Origin: Lachnospiraceae bacterium
Lineage (GTDB): Bacteria > Bacillota_A > Clostridia > Lachnospirales > Lachnospiraceae
Length of the DNA: 64,000 nucleotides
Assembly (NCBI GenBank): GCA_017522685.1
Contig: JAFWYN010000008.1
Coordinates: forward strand, 1 to 64,000
Direction of reading: 5' to 3'
Below are positions 17,782 to 25,396 of this stretch, in pieces; the stretch's first letter is position 1, and each line of letters starts with the position of its first letter. Position numbers and translations under genes: made by a program. Under the pieces are notes generated by a model. It was not told where the DNA came from. It searched no databases and saw only the letters and a program-made list of their open reading frames with translations.

Positions 17782-18942
17782 TTAACTTCTCTCCTTTATG
17801 ATTTCTGCCTTACTGCAGGGACCGCTTGTCCAACGGATTTGCGGATTCTTCCCCTGAGCCATATCCTGTATCAATGAAAGCAGTCTTTCTGCTGCTGTCC
17901 TTGCATTCCATTCACCTGCTACGGTTTCATACGCCTGTATGCCTATTCCCCTGCAAAGCTCCCTGCTGTCCAAAAGAGGGATTATCAAATCCGCCAATTC
18001 ACGGGCAGTTTCCTTTCTGTATAAATACCCGTTTCTGCCATGTTCTATCAGATAAGGTCCGGCTCCCACCATTCGGTTGGCAATCACTGCACAACCACTG
18101 TTCATAGCCTCGTTCATCACTGCACCCCAGCCTTCCTGCCGGTCACTGGTCATTAAAAATATTGGTGTTTTCTCCATAAGTTCCCTTACCCCGGAAGGAG
18201 TTTGAGTACCGGCCAAAGCGATAAATGCCTCCAGCTTTTTTTCCTGTATCAGGCTCTCTATGGCAGGCTGTAACTCTCCGCCCCCCAGCATGGTAATATG
18301 AAAATCCTCACGGCTCTTAACCAGTTCTTCCGCCAGCTCTACTACCAGCTCAGGATGCTTCCAGTCGATAAATCTGGCCGCCCAAAGGATTTCCTTTTTC
18401 TCTTCCGTATATTCCTTTTCTTCCCAAAGCTTCACTATTTCATGTTCTTTACACTCCGGGAAATATCCCCATTTCAACATTTTGCCCGGATATGCTCTCA
18501 CAATATGAAAATCCGAAGCCACATAGGCTCCTGCGCACAAAAGATACACCGGTGCCTTGCGATACCGGGTATGGTCCAAATATTTCTTACGTAATCCCCT
18601 GGGACTGACAGCCTTCCATTGTCCGGTTTTATACAGTCTTTCACTGTAACGGAGAATGGGCTTTCCGGCCTGCAGCCTGGGCTGTAACATGGTTTCGTCC
18701 TCCAATCCGCCCCAGATGACCACATCACTGTCCAGTATCAACTGTTCACAAGCCTCACGTTCCTCATAAGCATAACGTACATAAGGGGGCACATCCTCAG
18801 GGTTCCAGCCCAAGCGGATACGCTCTTCCTCCATGGGCTCTGTCTGAATAAATGTATAATTGTCTCCCAGATGCTCGTACAGCACATTGCTTAAAGGAAT
18901 CTGGTGATGATTAATATAGTTCGATACAAAGGTTACCTTCAT
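17782..18942 (-). CDS. GT-B glycosyltransferase
   Basis: A 386-residue glycosyltransferase of the GT1/GT4 type. Its C-terminal nucleotide-sugar half has EKTPIFLMTSDRQEGWGAVMNEAMNSGCAVI, where the E-x7-E-like pair binds the donor, and ends in a conserved helix. The start at 18942 (MKVTFVSNYINHH) has GAGG six bases upstream; an in-frame ATG at 18954 overlaps the upstream stop as ATGA but has a weaker ribosome site, so either start is possible. It is embedded in the polysaccharide cluster and directly joined to the next GT2 gene. Confidence 0.88.
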   Translation of the reverse strand: MKVTFVSNYINHHQIPLSNVLYEHLGDNYTFIQTEPMEEERIRLGWNPEDVPPYVRYAYEEREACEQLILDSDVVIWGGLEDETMLQPRLQAGKPILRYSERLYKTGQWKAVSPRGLRKKYLDHTRYRKAPVYLLCAGAYVASDFHIVRAYPGKMLKWGYFPECKEHEIVKLWEEKEYTEEKKEILWAARFIDWKHPELVVELAEELVKSREDFHITMLGGGELQPAIESLIQEKKLEAFIALAGTQTPSGVRELMEKTPIFLMTSDRQEGWGAVMNEAMNSGCAVIANRMVGAGPYLIEHGRNGYLYRKETARELADLIIPLLDSRELCRGIGIQAYETVAGEWNARTAAERLLSLIQDMAQGKNPQIRWTSGPCSKAEIIKERS

Positions 18943-18950
18943 GTCATTCC

Positions 18951-20288
18951 TCATGATTCTTTCTTTACGATTTCCTCATAGATTTCCAGCAAACGCTTAT
19001 AATTGGCCTGTCCGTCGTGAGTTCTGGCTGCATGAGCCGAAGCATTAGCAGAATACTCCTTCATCTTTTCCTCATCAGACCACATACGCAGTACCGCATG
19101 CGCCAGTACTCTTGCCTGTGCAGACTCTTTATCCTCTGACTCTGCATATTCCGGGGAACCATATCCCGGATACGCGATGCCGTCCTGACCATTATAAAAG
19201 ATGGAGGTAATGCCTCCTACCTCTGCGGTTACACAAGGTACTCCCAACAGCATGGCCTCACCTAAGGAGTTGGGGGAATTCTCAATAACGGAAGGACACA
19301 CGAAGGTACCGCAGCGCAAATACTGCTCCTTCATCTCCTCCGCATTCATCTTACCAAGGAAAACCACCTTGTCCTCCAGCTGATTCTTTTTCATTAACTC
19401 TCTGATATATTTGCCGTAAGAGGATATTTTAATCTTATCCTTCAAAGTTGTGTAATTCACAATGCTGTTACCTGCCACATACACCTTGGCATCAGGATAG
19501 CTTTCCATTATCTTAGGCATGGCCTTCAGCATATAATGCAATCCCTTGATGGGATAATCTCCCTGACTCAGGAAAATACTGTGCTTCTCACAATTGTCCG
19601 GGTTCCACTTTCCTTCATAGAAATTACTTCGAAGAGTCTCATTCATAAAATGATATTGCAGCTTGTCATTGGTTTCCATGGTAAATTTCTTATCAATCCA
19701 GGTTCTGCCCGTCACATGGCCGGCATTACAAACCGCCTCTATTTCATGTTCCCCTCTGCGGATAAACTTAATATGCTGTCTGCGAATACTGTCCTTTTTC
19801 AGGAAGTCACGGAATGTCACTCTGTCAATCACTCGTTTGGGCAGGTTCGCCAGATAGCTTTCCGCATAAATTTTGCAAAGACCCTGAATCCCTATCAGTA
19901 CCTTATCAGGCGGACATACTCTTGTCACTGCCAAAGTATGGGGAAACTCCGTTCCGAAGCAATGCACCACATCCGGCTTCCAATCCTCCACGATTTCCTT
20001 AATCTGTCCTTCCAAATCCGCCGGATAGTTTTCCGGATGATTGGTATCCTCTACAAAAGCATAACAGGTCAGCGCACCTTCCTCCTCTTTGGCCGGTACG
20101 GTTATTTTCCGTTCTGCAAGAGCACTTCCTACCGGAAATGCCACTGCCAATTCAATATGATTATCTTTCTGTTCTTTCAGAATGGTGTCCGACAAACCGG
20201 TCAACCATCCTTCTTTATTGCTGGCGGTAAGTCCTAAGTGCTCTGCCACTCTGGGCAGCATTATATTGCAAATCCACAAAATCCTCAT
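18951..20288 (-). CDS. GT4-type glycosyltransferase
   Basis: A 445-residue GT-B enzyme. The N-terminus MRILWICNIMLPRVAEHLG and the C-terminal LRCGTFVCPSVIENSPNSLGEAMLLGVPCV, which contains the GT4 E-N-S-P-N-S-L-G-E-A donor-binding motif, make the family clear. Start at 20288 has GGGAGG seven bases upstream; the longer frame begins with TTG and lacks a site. It follows the EpsG-like gene by 15 bp. The VHCFGTEFPHT segment near residue 105 fits the acceptor domain. Sugar specificity unknown. Confidence 0.92.
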   Translation of the reverse strand: MRILWICNIMLPRVAEHLGLTASNKEGWLTGLSDTILKEQKDNHIELAVAFPVGSALAERKITVPAKEEEGALTCYAFVEDTNHPENYPADLEGQIKEIVEDWKPDVVHCFGTEFPHTLAVTRVCPPDKVLIGIQGLCKIYAESYLANLPKRVIDRVTFRDFLKKDSIRRQHIKFIRRGEHEIEAVCNAGHVTGRTWIDKKFTMETNDKLQYHFMNETLRSNFYEGKWNPDNCEKHSIFLSQGDYPIKGLHYMLKAMPKIMESYPDAKVYVAGNSIVNYTTLKDKIKISSYGKYIRELMKKNQLEDKVVFLGKMNAEEMKEQYLRCGTFVCPSVIENSPNSLGEAMLLGVPCVTAEVGGITSIFYNGQDGIAYPGYGSPEYAESEDKESAQARVLAHAVLRMWSDEEKMKEYSANASAHAARTHDGQANYKRLLEIYEEIVKKES

Positions 20289-20303
20289 ACCTACACCTCC
20301 CAA

Positions 20304-21428
20304 TTAGTTAAATAACCAGTTCAGATAGGGCAGTAAGCGAATATCCATACTGTACGCTGAACGCAAAAACAATCCGAAATATCCTAAAAAGGCTAATACC
20401 ACACCCGCGGTCCAGAAGATGCGCCATCCTTTGTGGGAGATTCGCATGAGTACCGACGGTATCAGGAAAATCTGGGATACAATCAGGTAGTACCCGATTC
20501 TGGAAACCTCCGGTATAAAGGAACCAAAGGTATATATGGCCAGTCCCATCAGATTCAGGAAAAAATAAAATTTCAAAGGTACACTATCCTTGATAACCAC
20601 CTTATAAAATACCAGACACAGCACCAGCACGCCCATGCATTTGGCGATATTGGTCACCGAAAAATCCACTTTGTCAAAGACAGTGCCTTCATAATAGGGA
20701 TAAAAGAAGAAAATAATCCTTCTGTAAAAGCCTTTGAATACCACCAGACTGGCTAAAAATACACCTGCTATCCCATACAAGAACTTAGGAATCTCATGGG
20801 TTGCCAACCAGTAAGCTACCAGATATGCCGGTATCACCACCAGTATAGACTTGTGGAACATGGCTGCAAACACAATCCACGCCACAAACACACCGTATTG
20901 CTTTCGAAGCACATATTTCATAGCATACATGGCAATCGCCAGCACGAAATAATACCTTACGGAGTTCAGGCTGGAATAATAGTATCCCCCCGTCATCAAT
21001 AAAAACACGGTGGCACCAAACCATTCTCCCTGGTCATAAATCGCCTTTACAAAAAAGAAGGCTGTGGCTATAGAGAAAAAGGCAAACACCGGAAAATAGC
21101 AATCATATCCAAAGAGGGATTGCAGCACCCATACCACCAGATTAAATCCCGGCTCATAGGATACATGGCGATTTTGCATAATCAAATTGAACTGGAACCG
21201 ATAGACCCAGTAGTCATTCCCCACTGCTTTTCGTGCTGCAGACACTCCGGCCAGTAACAAAAAAATTGCCACAGCCACACAGATGTTAAAGGCTCTCTGT
21301 CGATCCATAGTCCTTGAAAGCTTGTTCTCCCTGGTAGGTAACCCTATATGAAATTGTACATAATCCGCATTCCGTACCGATAGTGCCAAACCCACAACCA
21401 GTAAGAATAACCCAATATATACAGCCAT
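20304..21428 (-). CDS. EpsG-like polysaccharide polymerase
   Basis: A 374-residue polytopic membrane protein with about ten hydrophobic segments. The segment AVGNDYWVYRFQFNLIMQN, followed by EPGFNLVVWVL, is the hallmark of the EpsG/Wzy-like family (GxDYxxY plus a later E-P-G-F). Such proteins polymerise repeat units outside the membrane in Wzx/Wzy systems. It lies between the Wzz-like gene (30 bp upstream) and the GT4 gene. Start has GAGG four bases before ATG. No flippase (Wzx) is seen in this cluster, so the set is incomplete within the window. Confidence 0.85.
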   Translation of the reverse strand: MAVYIGLFLLVVGLALSVRNADYVQFHIGLPTRENKLSRTMDRQRAFNICVAVAIFLLLAGVSAARKAVGNDYWVYRFQFNLIMQNRHVSYEPGFNLVVWVLQSLFGYDCYFPVFAFFSIATAFFFVKAIYDQGEWFGATVFLLMTGGYYYSSLNSVRYYFVLAIAMYAMKYVLRKQYGVFVAWIVFAAMFHKSILVVIPAYLVAYWLATHEIPKFLYGIAGVFLASLVVFKGFYRRIIFFFYPYYEGTVFDKVDFSVTNIAKCMGVLVLCLVFYKVVIKDSVPLKFYFFLNLMGLAIYTFGSFIPEVSRIGYYLIVSQIFLIPSVLMRISHKGWRIFWTAGVVLAFLGYFGLFLRSAYSMDIRLLPYLNWLFN

Positions 21429-21458
21429 AATTCCTCACTTTATCCCAAAGGGCAATTT

Positions 21459-22448
21459 CTACCCTTTCCTACCAAAACGATAGATTTGAATCAGCTTGTC
21501 GTCAGCATCTGTCAAAAGTGCCGCTTCTGCTTTGCAGTTCATTACTTGTAACTCATGCAGTGCATGCTCGATAGTCTTCCCATGGTCCACACCGGCTCTT
21601 ACCAGCAGTACAATGGCTTCTGCTTTTTGAAGTTCCTCAGACTTTATTTGCAATACCTGATCCACTGCCAGTTCTAAAGGTTTCCTTTCCTTCAGCAAGC
21701 ACTGCAGCTTTTTCTTAGTATCCTCATTCCAATCCTCAGTACCCTTTCCTTTGTAACCTGCCATGGGCACTCCATAGCGATAGGTAAAGGTCTCCGGAAT
21801 CCTGATAGCATCATCCCAAATAATACTGCAAGCCACTACAAACATGGATACAAATGCTCCTAACACACATCCCAATGCGGCAGCTTTGCCCAGTCTCACA
21901 TCCCGATCTGCCTCAGCCAAAGCCGCCTCATCGATGATCTTTATGGATGACATCTCATCATGGTCTTCTTCAAAATCAAAGAAGGTCTTTTGTAATGCTG
22001 CATTCAGTGCCCTTGTCGCTTCCTCATAGGGAGTGGTCACCGTAGAGGTTGGAATTCGAACATCGGATGGCAAATCCGCCTTAAAATACACCTTCAAATC
22101 TGCCTTTTCTATCTCATACTTCGCCGGCTCAAAACCTGTCTCCAGCGCATACTGCCAAGCCCGGTCTACGAACCAATCCGTAACTATCCAACTTTTCCAG
22201 GTGGCATCATTTATATAGTCATAGAGTTCACCGTTTTCCTCACTCTGATGGGCATATTCAATATAATAGGTGGTAGTAATATCGTATTGCACCGGACCTC
22301 CAAAGGTCACTTTTTTCAAATAATATCCGCCGCCGATTAACAAACCGCCTACCAATGCAGCTATGATAATCAGTCCTATTTTCTTCACAAATAATAATAC
22401 AAACAGCTTTGTATCAAAGGGTTCTTTTGCATATGGCCACTCGCCCAT
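21459..22448 (-). CDS. Wzz-like chain-length regulator with degenerate BY-kinase tail
   Basis: A 329-residue protein with two membrane segments (about residues 28-50 and 195-217) flanking an extracytoplasmic domain, the topology of YveK/CapA-type chain-length regulators. After the second segment it continues for about 110 cytoplasmic residues. The part around AEAIVLLVRAGVDHGKTIEHAL resembles the last strands of a bacterial tyrosine kinase (CpsD/YwqD), yet Walker A, Walker B and a tyrosine cluster are absent. It is the first gene of the polysaccharide operon, read from a near-consensus promoter at 22484-22512. Start ATG has GGAGGAG seven bases upstream. Confidence 0.8.
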   Translation of the reverse strand: MGEWPYAKEPFDTKLFVLLFVKKIGLIIIAALVGGLLIGGGYYLKKVTFGGPVQYDITTTYYIEYAHQSEENGELYDYINDATWKSWIVTDWFVDRAWQYALETGFEPAKYEIEKADLKVYFKADLPSDVRIPTSTVTTPYEEATRALNAALQKTFFDFEEDHDEMSSIKIIDEAALAEADRDVRLGKAAALGCVLGAFVSMFVVACSIIWDDAIRIPETFTYRYGVPMAGYKGKGTEDWNEDTKKKLQCLLKERKPLELAVDQVLQIKSEELQKAEAIVLLVRAGVDHGKTIEHALHELQVMNCKAEAALLTDADDKLIQIYRFGRKG

Positions 22449-22483
22449 GGACAGACTCCTCCACTTTCATCATTATCCTTAAA

Positions 22484-22512
22484 ATTTTACCACATATTGA
22501 TGTCTATGTCAA
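22484..22512 (-). promoter_or_regulatory. Promoter of the polysaccharide operon
   Basis: On the minus strand TTGACA, a 17-base spacer and TAAAAT, ending about 35 bp before the Wzz-like ATG. It diverges from the promoter at 22548, so both are in one 178-bp intergenic region. Confidence 0.85.
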
Positions 22513-22547
22513 AAAACATCCATCTTCCTTTTCCGCAAAAATACTCG

Positions 22548-22576
22548 TTGCAGGTTTCACGGGAATGCATTAAAAT
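22548..22576 (+). promoter_or_regulatory. Promoter of the DUF6062-like gene
   Basis: TTGCAG, 17-base spacer, TAAAAT, 50 bp upstream of the start codon and divergent from the polysaccharide operon promoter. The two -35 boxes are only 35 bp apart, so one bound regulator could affect both. Confidence 0.75.
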
Positions 22577-22626
22577 AAAAGTATGATTTATGAACCAAAG
22601 AAGCAATCAGGAAAGGCAGGACTTGC

Positions 22627-23388
22627 ATGAAAGAACAATTATATACCATTCCCTTAAATGAAGCTGTGGACGCCAATGATGAATGTCCCTTTTGCTTCGT
22701 GGAACGTGCCATCGAACAGGATATGATGGATTTCTGTCTGGGCTCCGGAAGCTCTTATATGGAGGCTGACATCCGTGAGTTGACAGACTTGGCCGGCTTT
22801 TGTCGTGACCATTTCAAGAAAATGTTTGATTACGGTAATACTCTGGGCAATGCCTGGATTCTGAAAACCCACTATAAACGTATGCTGGGCGAGATGCGCA
22901 AGGAGTTTAAGTCCTTTGCACCCGGCAAGGTTTCATTAAAGGATAAACTGTTTAAAAATACAGAAAGCGGCAACTCCATCGGTGTCTGGGTGGCCGAAAA
23001 AGAAGGCTCCTGCTATATTTGCAATTCCTTCAAGGACACCTACAAAAGATACCTTGATACTTTCTTTTACATGTATTCCAAGGATGATGAGTTCCGTCTG
23101 AAAATCAAGAACGGTAAGGGCTTCTGTCTGCCCCATTTCAGGGACTTGCTGATCAAGGCGGACGAAACCATGGCGGACCGTGAGAAAAAGGAATTCTACG
23201 ATATGATTCTTCCTTTAATGGAGAAAAATATGGAACGTCTGGCAGAAGACGTGGCCTGGATGGTTGAAAAATTTGACTACAAGAATGCTGACGCAGACTG
23301 GAAGAACTCCCGTGATGCCATCCAACGCGGTATGCAGAAACTGAAGGGCGGCTATCCGGCGGATGCACCCTATAAATCCAGCAAGTAG
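22627..23388 (+). CDS. DUF6062-like cysteine-rich protein
   Basis: A 253-residue cytoplasmic protein with a CPFC pair near residue 20, a CRDHF near 58, CYIC near 130 and CLPHF near 160. The CxxC and CxxHF spacing repeats twice, suggesting two similar metal-binding halves. This matches my recollection of the DUF6062 family of Firmicutes, whose function is unknown. Start ATG is preceded by AGGA. It stands alone, transcribed away from the polysaccharide operon, and is followed by a large nested palindrome shared with convergent cysK. Confidence 0.7.
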   Translation: MKEQLYTIPLNEAVDANDECPFCFVERAIEQDMMDFCLGSGSSYMEADIRELTDLAGFCRDHFKKMFDYGNTLGNAWILKTHYKRMLGEMRKEFKSFAPGKVSLKDKLFKNTESGNSIGVWVAEKEGSCYICNSFKDTYKRYLDTFFYMYSKDDEFRLKIKNGKGFCLPHFRDLLIKADETMADREKKEFYDMILPLMEKNMERLAEDVAWMVEKFDYKNADADWKNSRDAIQRGMQKLKGGYPADAPYKSSK

Positions 23389-23435
23389 GTTTTCTGAATG
23401 ATACGAAGCAGGGACCATACCCAATCACTCACACA

Positions 23436-23555
23436 CTGGTAAAAAAACTTTCGCTCCCGAATTGTATGTCACAGGGCGGACACGAGTGTCCGACCATGCC
23501 ATACAATTCAGTCACCAAGTTCTTTTCAACAGTGCATTACGTGACAGGGTAATGC
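23436..23555. repeat. Nested palindromic intergenic element
   Basis: Three stacked inverted repeats: an outer imperfect stem (ACTGGTAAAAAAACTT at 23436 with the reverse at 23517-23533), GAATTGTATG/CATACAATTC (23459-23468 and 23500-23509), and a core CGGACAC/GTGTCCG (23477-23492). A separate GCATTAC/GTAATGC hairpin follows at 23534-23555. It lies between two convergent genes and may terminate both; its size and symmetry also fit a MITE-like repeat. The rest of the gap to 23667 shows nothing further. Confidence 0.65.
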
Positions 23556-23666
23556 CCCTGCTTCTTACATCTTGATAATATCTACATTGCTTGATTTATA
23601 AGAAATTTGCCGGATAGCCATCGTTATGTTTATAAATGGTGCGTTGGATGGTATCACGGGTATCGC

Positions 23667-24590
23667 TTAGGTGAATAAAGGAGTGGAGTAGTAGCGGTCG
23701 CCACTGTCGGGCAAAAGTACTACGATGGTTTTGTCTTTGTTTTCGGGTAAAACAGCCAGCTTCAGTGCTGCATGAAGGGCTGCACCGGAACTGATACCGG
23801 TTAATATTCCCTCTCGCATGGTGAGTTCTTTTGAGGCTACATAAGCTTCCTCTCCGCTTACGGTAACCACACTGTCGTAAAGGGTGGTATCCAGTACGGA
23901 AGGGATGAAGCCGGCACCGATTCCCTGTAATGGATGGGCTCCGCTCTTTCCCTGAGAAAGTACGGGGGAATCTATGGGTTCCACTGCCACTACCTGTATC
24001 TTGGAGTTTTGTTCCTTCAAATATTTTGCTGTGCCGGTCAAGGTACCGCCGGTACCTACGCCTGCCACAAAAATATCCACTTTGCCTTCCGTATCCTTCC
24101 AGATTTCAGGACCGGTGGTCTCATAATGTGCTGTAGCATTTGCCGGATTGTCAAATTGGGCCGGAAGAAAAGCACCTTCTATGGTACGCACCAACTCTTC
24201 TGCTTTCTCTATAGCACCGCTCATGCCTTTCGAACCCTCTGTCAATACGATTTCCGCACCATAAACCTTCAAAATATTGCGTCTTTCCACACTCATGGTT
24301 TCGGGCATGGTCAATATCACCCGATATCCTTTGGATGCTGCAATAGCTGCCAGACCGATACCGGTATTGCCGGAGGTGGGCTCCACGATGGTAGCACCCG
24401 GCTTAAGCAGACCTCTTTTTTCAGCATCCTCTATCATGTACTTTGCTGCTCTGTCCTTCACACTTCCGGAAGGATTCTGGGCTTCTATCTTTATCAGTAC
24501 TCTGGCACATGTATTGTGCTCGCGCTCCAGATTACAAACCTCCATCAGCGGAGTATTTCCTATGAATTCGTATACGCTTTGATAAATCAT
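23667..24590 (-). CDS. cysK: Cysteine synthase (O-acetylserine sulfhydrylase)
   Basis: A 307-residue PLP enzyme making L-cysteine from O-acetylserine and sulfide. The PLP lysine is K45 in NPSGSVKDRAA; the substrate loop TSGNTGIGLA and the phosphate-binding GTGGTLTGTAKYL are intact, and ISSGAALHA near the C-terminus completes the family pattern. Start has AGGAGG five bases upstream. It lies 22 bp downstream of a TetR-family gene on the same strand, so the regulator is probably co-transcribed and may control it. Confidence 0.96.
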   Translation of the reverse strand: MIYQSVYEFIGNTPLMEVCNLEREHNTCARVLIKIEAQNPSGSVKDRAAKYMIEDAEKRGLLKPGATIVEPTSGNTGIGLAAIAASKGYRVILTMPETMSVERRNILKVYGAEIVLTEGSKGMSGAIEKAEELVRTIEGAFLPAQFDNPANATAHYETTGPEIWKDTEGKVDIFVAGVGTGGTLTGTAKYLKEQNSKIQVVAVEPIDSPVLSQGKSGAHPLQGIGAGFIPSVLDTTLYDSVVTVSGEEAYVASKELTMREGILTGISSGAALHAALKLAVLPENKDKTIVVLLPDSGDRYYSTPLFT

Positions 24591-24612
24591 AAAAACCTCC
24601 TGATTTTTTCTG

Positions 24613-25215
24613 TTATCTTACTACCAAATGTTTCATCATATCTAAGTATTCCGACACTTCCTCATAAAACATTTCCGGCTGGAAGGAATTCTCCATAAAA
24701 CGCTCGGTTAAAAGTCCCTTTATGGTATAATCCATCATCTTATAAAGCTTTCTGCCGTCTACACCTGACGGAAAACCGGTAAAATGTATCTGAGAACGGA
24801 TTCGATTGTACTCTTGTTCCAGTATAGCACGAGTCTCCTCCGTAGCAAGCAATGCCTCACCCACATCCTCTGACATGGCACGGTTCAAAAACTGCTGCAT
24901 ATAAGGATACTCTCTCATAGCATGCATCCGGGCAAACTCCGTCTGCTTCATCACCTCTATCAAATTGGTCTCACTTTTGGAAACCATGGTGCTAAGCTCC
25001 AACACCATATATCTTACGCTGTATTCATAAATAAATTCATAAGCTCCCAGCTTACTTTCAAAATAGTGAAATAAAAGGCCCTTACTGATACCCGCTTCCT
25101 TCACAATATCATCCGTACTGGCGTGCTTATAACCCTGCATGGCAAATACCTTCATGGCGGCATTGATCATACGGTCCTGTTTTTCTTTTTTTAACTCAAA
25201 AAATTTATCATTCAT
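24613..25215 (-). CDS. TetR family regulator upstream of cysK
   Basis: A 200-residue regulator. The N-terminal helix-turn-helix (AMKVFAMQGYKHASTDDIVKEAG then ISKGLLFHYFESK) is a typical TetR DNA-binding domain; the C-terminal two-thirds is helical and would hold the ligand. It is followed after 22 bp by cysK, suggesting control of cysteine synthesis, though TetR regulators also commonly act only on themselves and neighbours. Promoter at 25260-25288. Start has GGGAAA upstream. Confidence 0.88.
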   Translation of the reverse strand: MNDKFFELKKEKQDRMINAAMKVFAMQGYKHASTDDIVKEAGISKGLLFHYFESKLGAYEFIYEYSVRYMVLELSTMVSKSETNLIEVMKQTEFARMHAMREYPYMQQFLNRAMSEDVGEALLATEETRAILEQEYNRIRSQIHFTGFPSGVDGRKLYKMMDYTIKGLLTERFMENSFQPEMFYEEVSEYLDMMKHLVVR

Positions 25216-25259
25216 GGCTTTCCCTATCTGTATATTATGCTTCTTTTACATGCTTTATT

Positions 25260-25288
25260 ATATTAGCATACTTACCCCATCGTTTCAA
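25260..25288 (-). promoter_or_regulatory. Probable promoter of tetR-cysK
   Basis: TTGAAA, 17-base spacer, TAATAT with an extended TG element on the minus strand, 45 bp before the TetR start codon. The -10 is a weaker match, so position is moderately sure. Confidence 0.55.
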
Positions 25289-25332
25289 GGTCGGCCTACA
25301 TAAGATTTCATAAACTTTTTATGCAGAATCCC

Positions 25333-25361
25333 TTTTCATTTTGTCAAATTCGTATTAAAAT
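25333..25361 (+). promoter_or_regulatory. Probable promoter of the acidic repeat gene
   Basis: TTTTCA, 17-base spacer, TAAAAT, 36 bp before the start codon. The -35 matches four of six consensus bases. Confidence 0.5.
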
Positions 25362-25396
25362 AGAACTATATTACACGAGGCGAAGGGAGAGCAATT

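Noticed and set aside
19536..20237. 233-codon plus-strand frame over the GT4 gene
   Set aside because: Antisense shadow of a clear glycosyltransferase.
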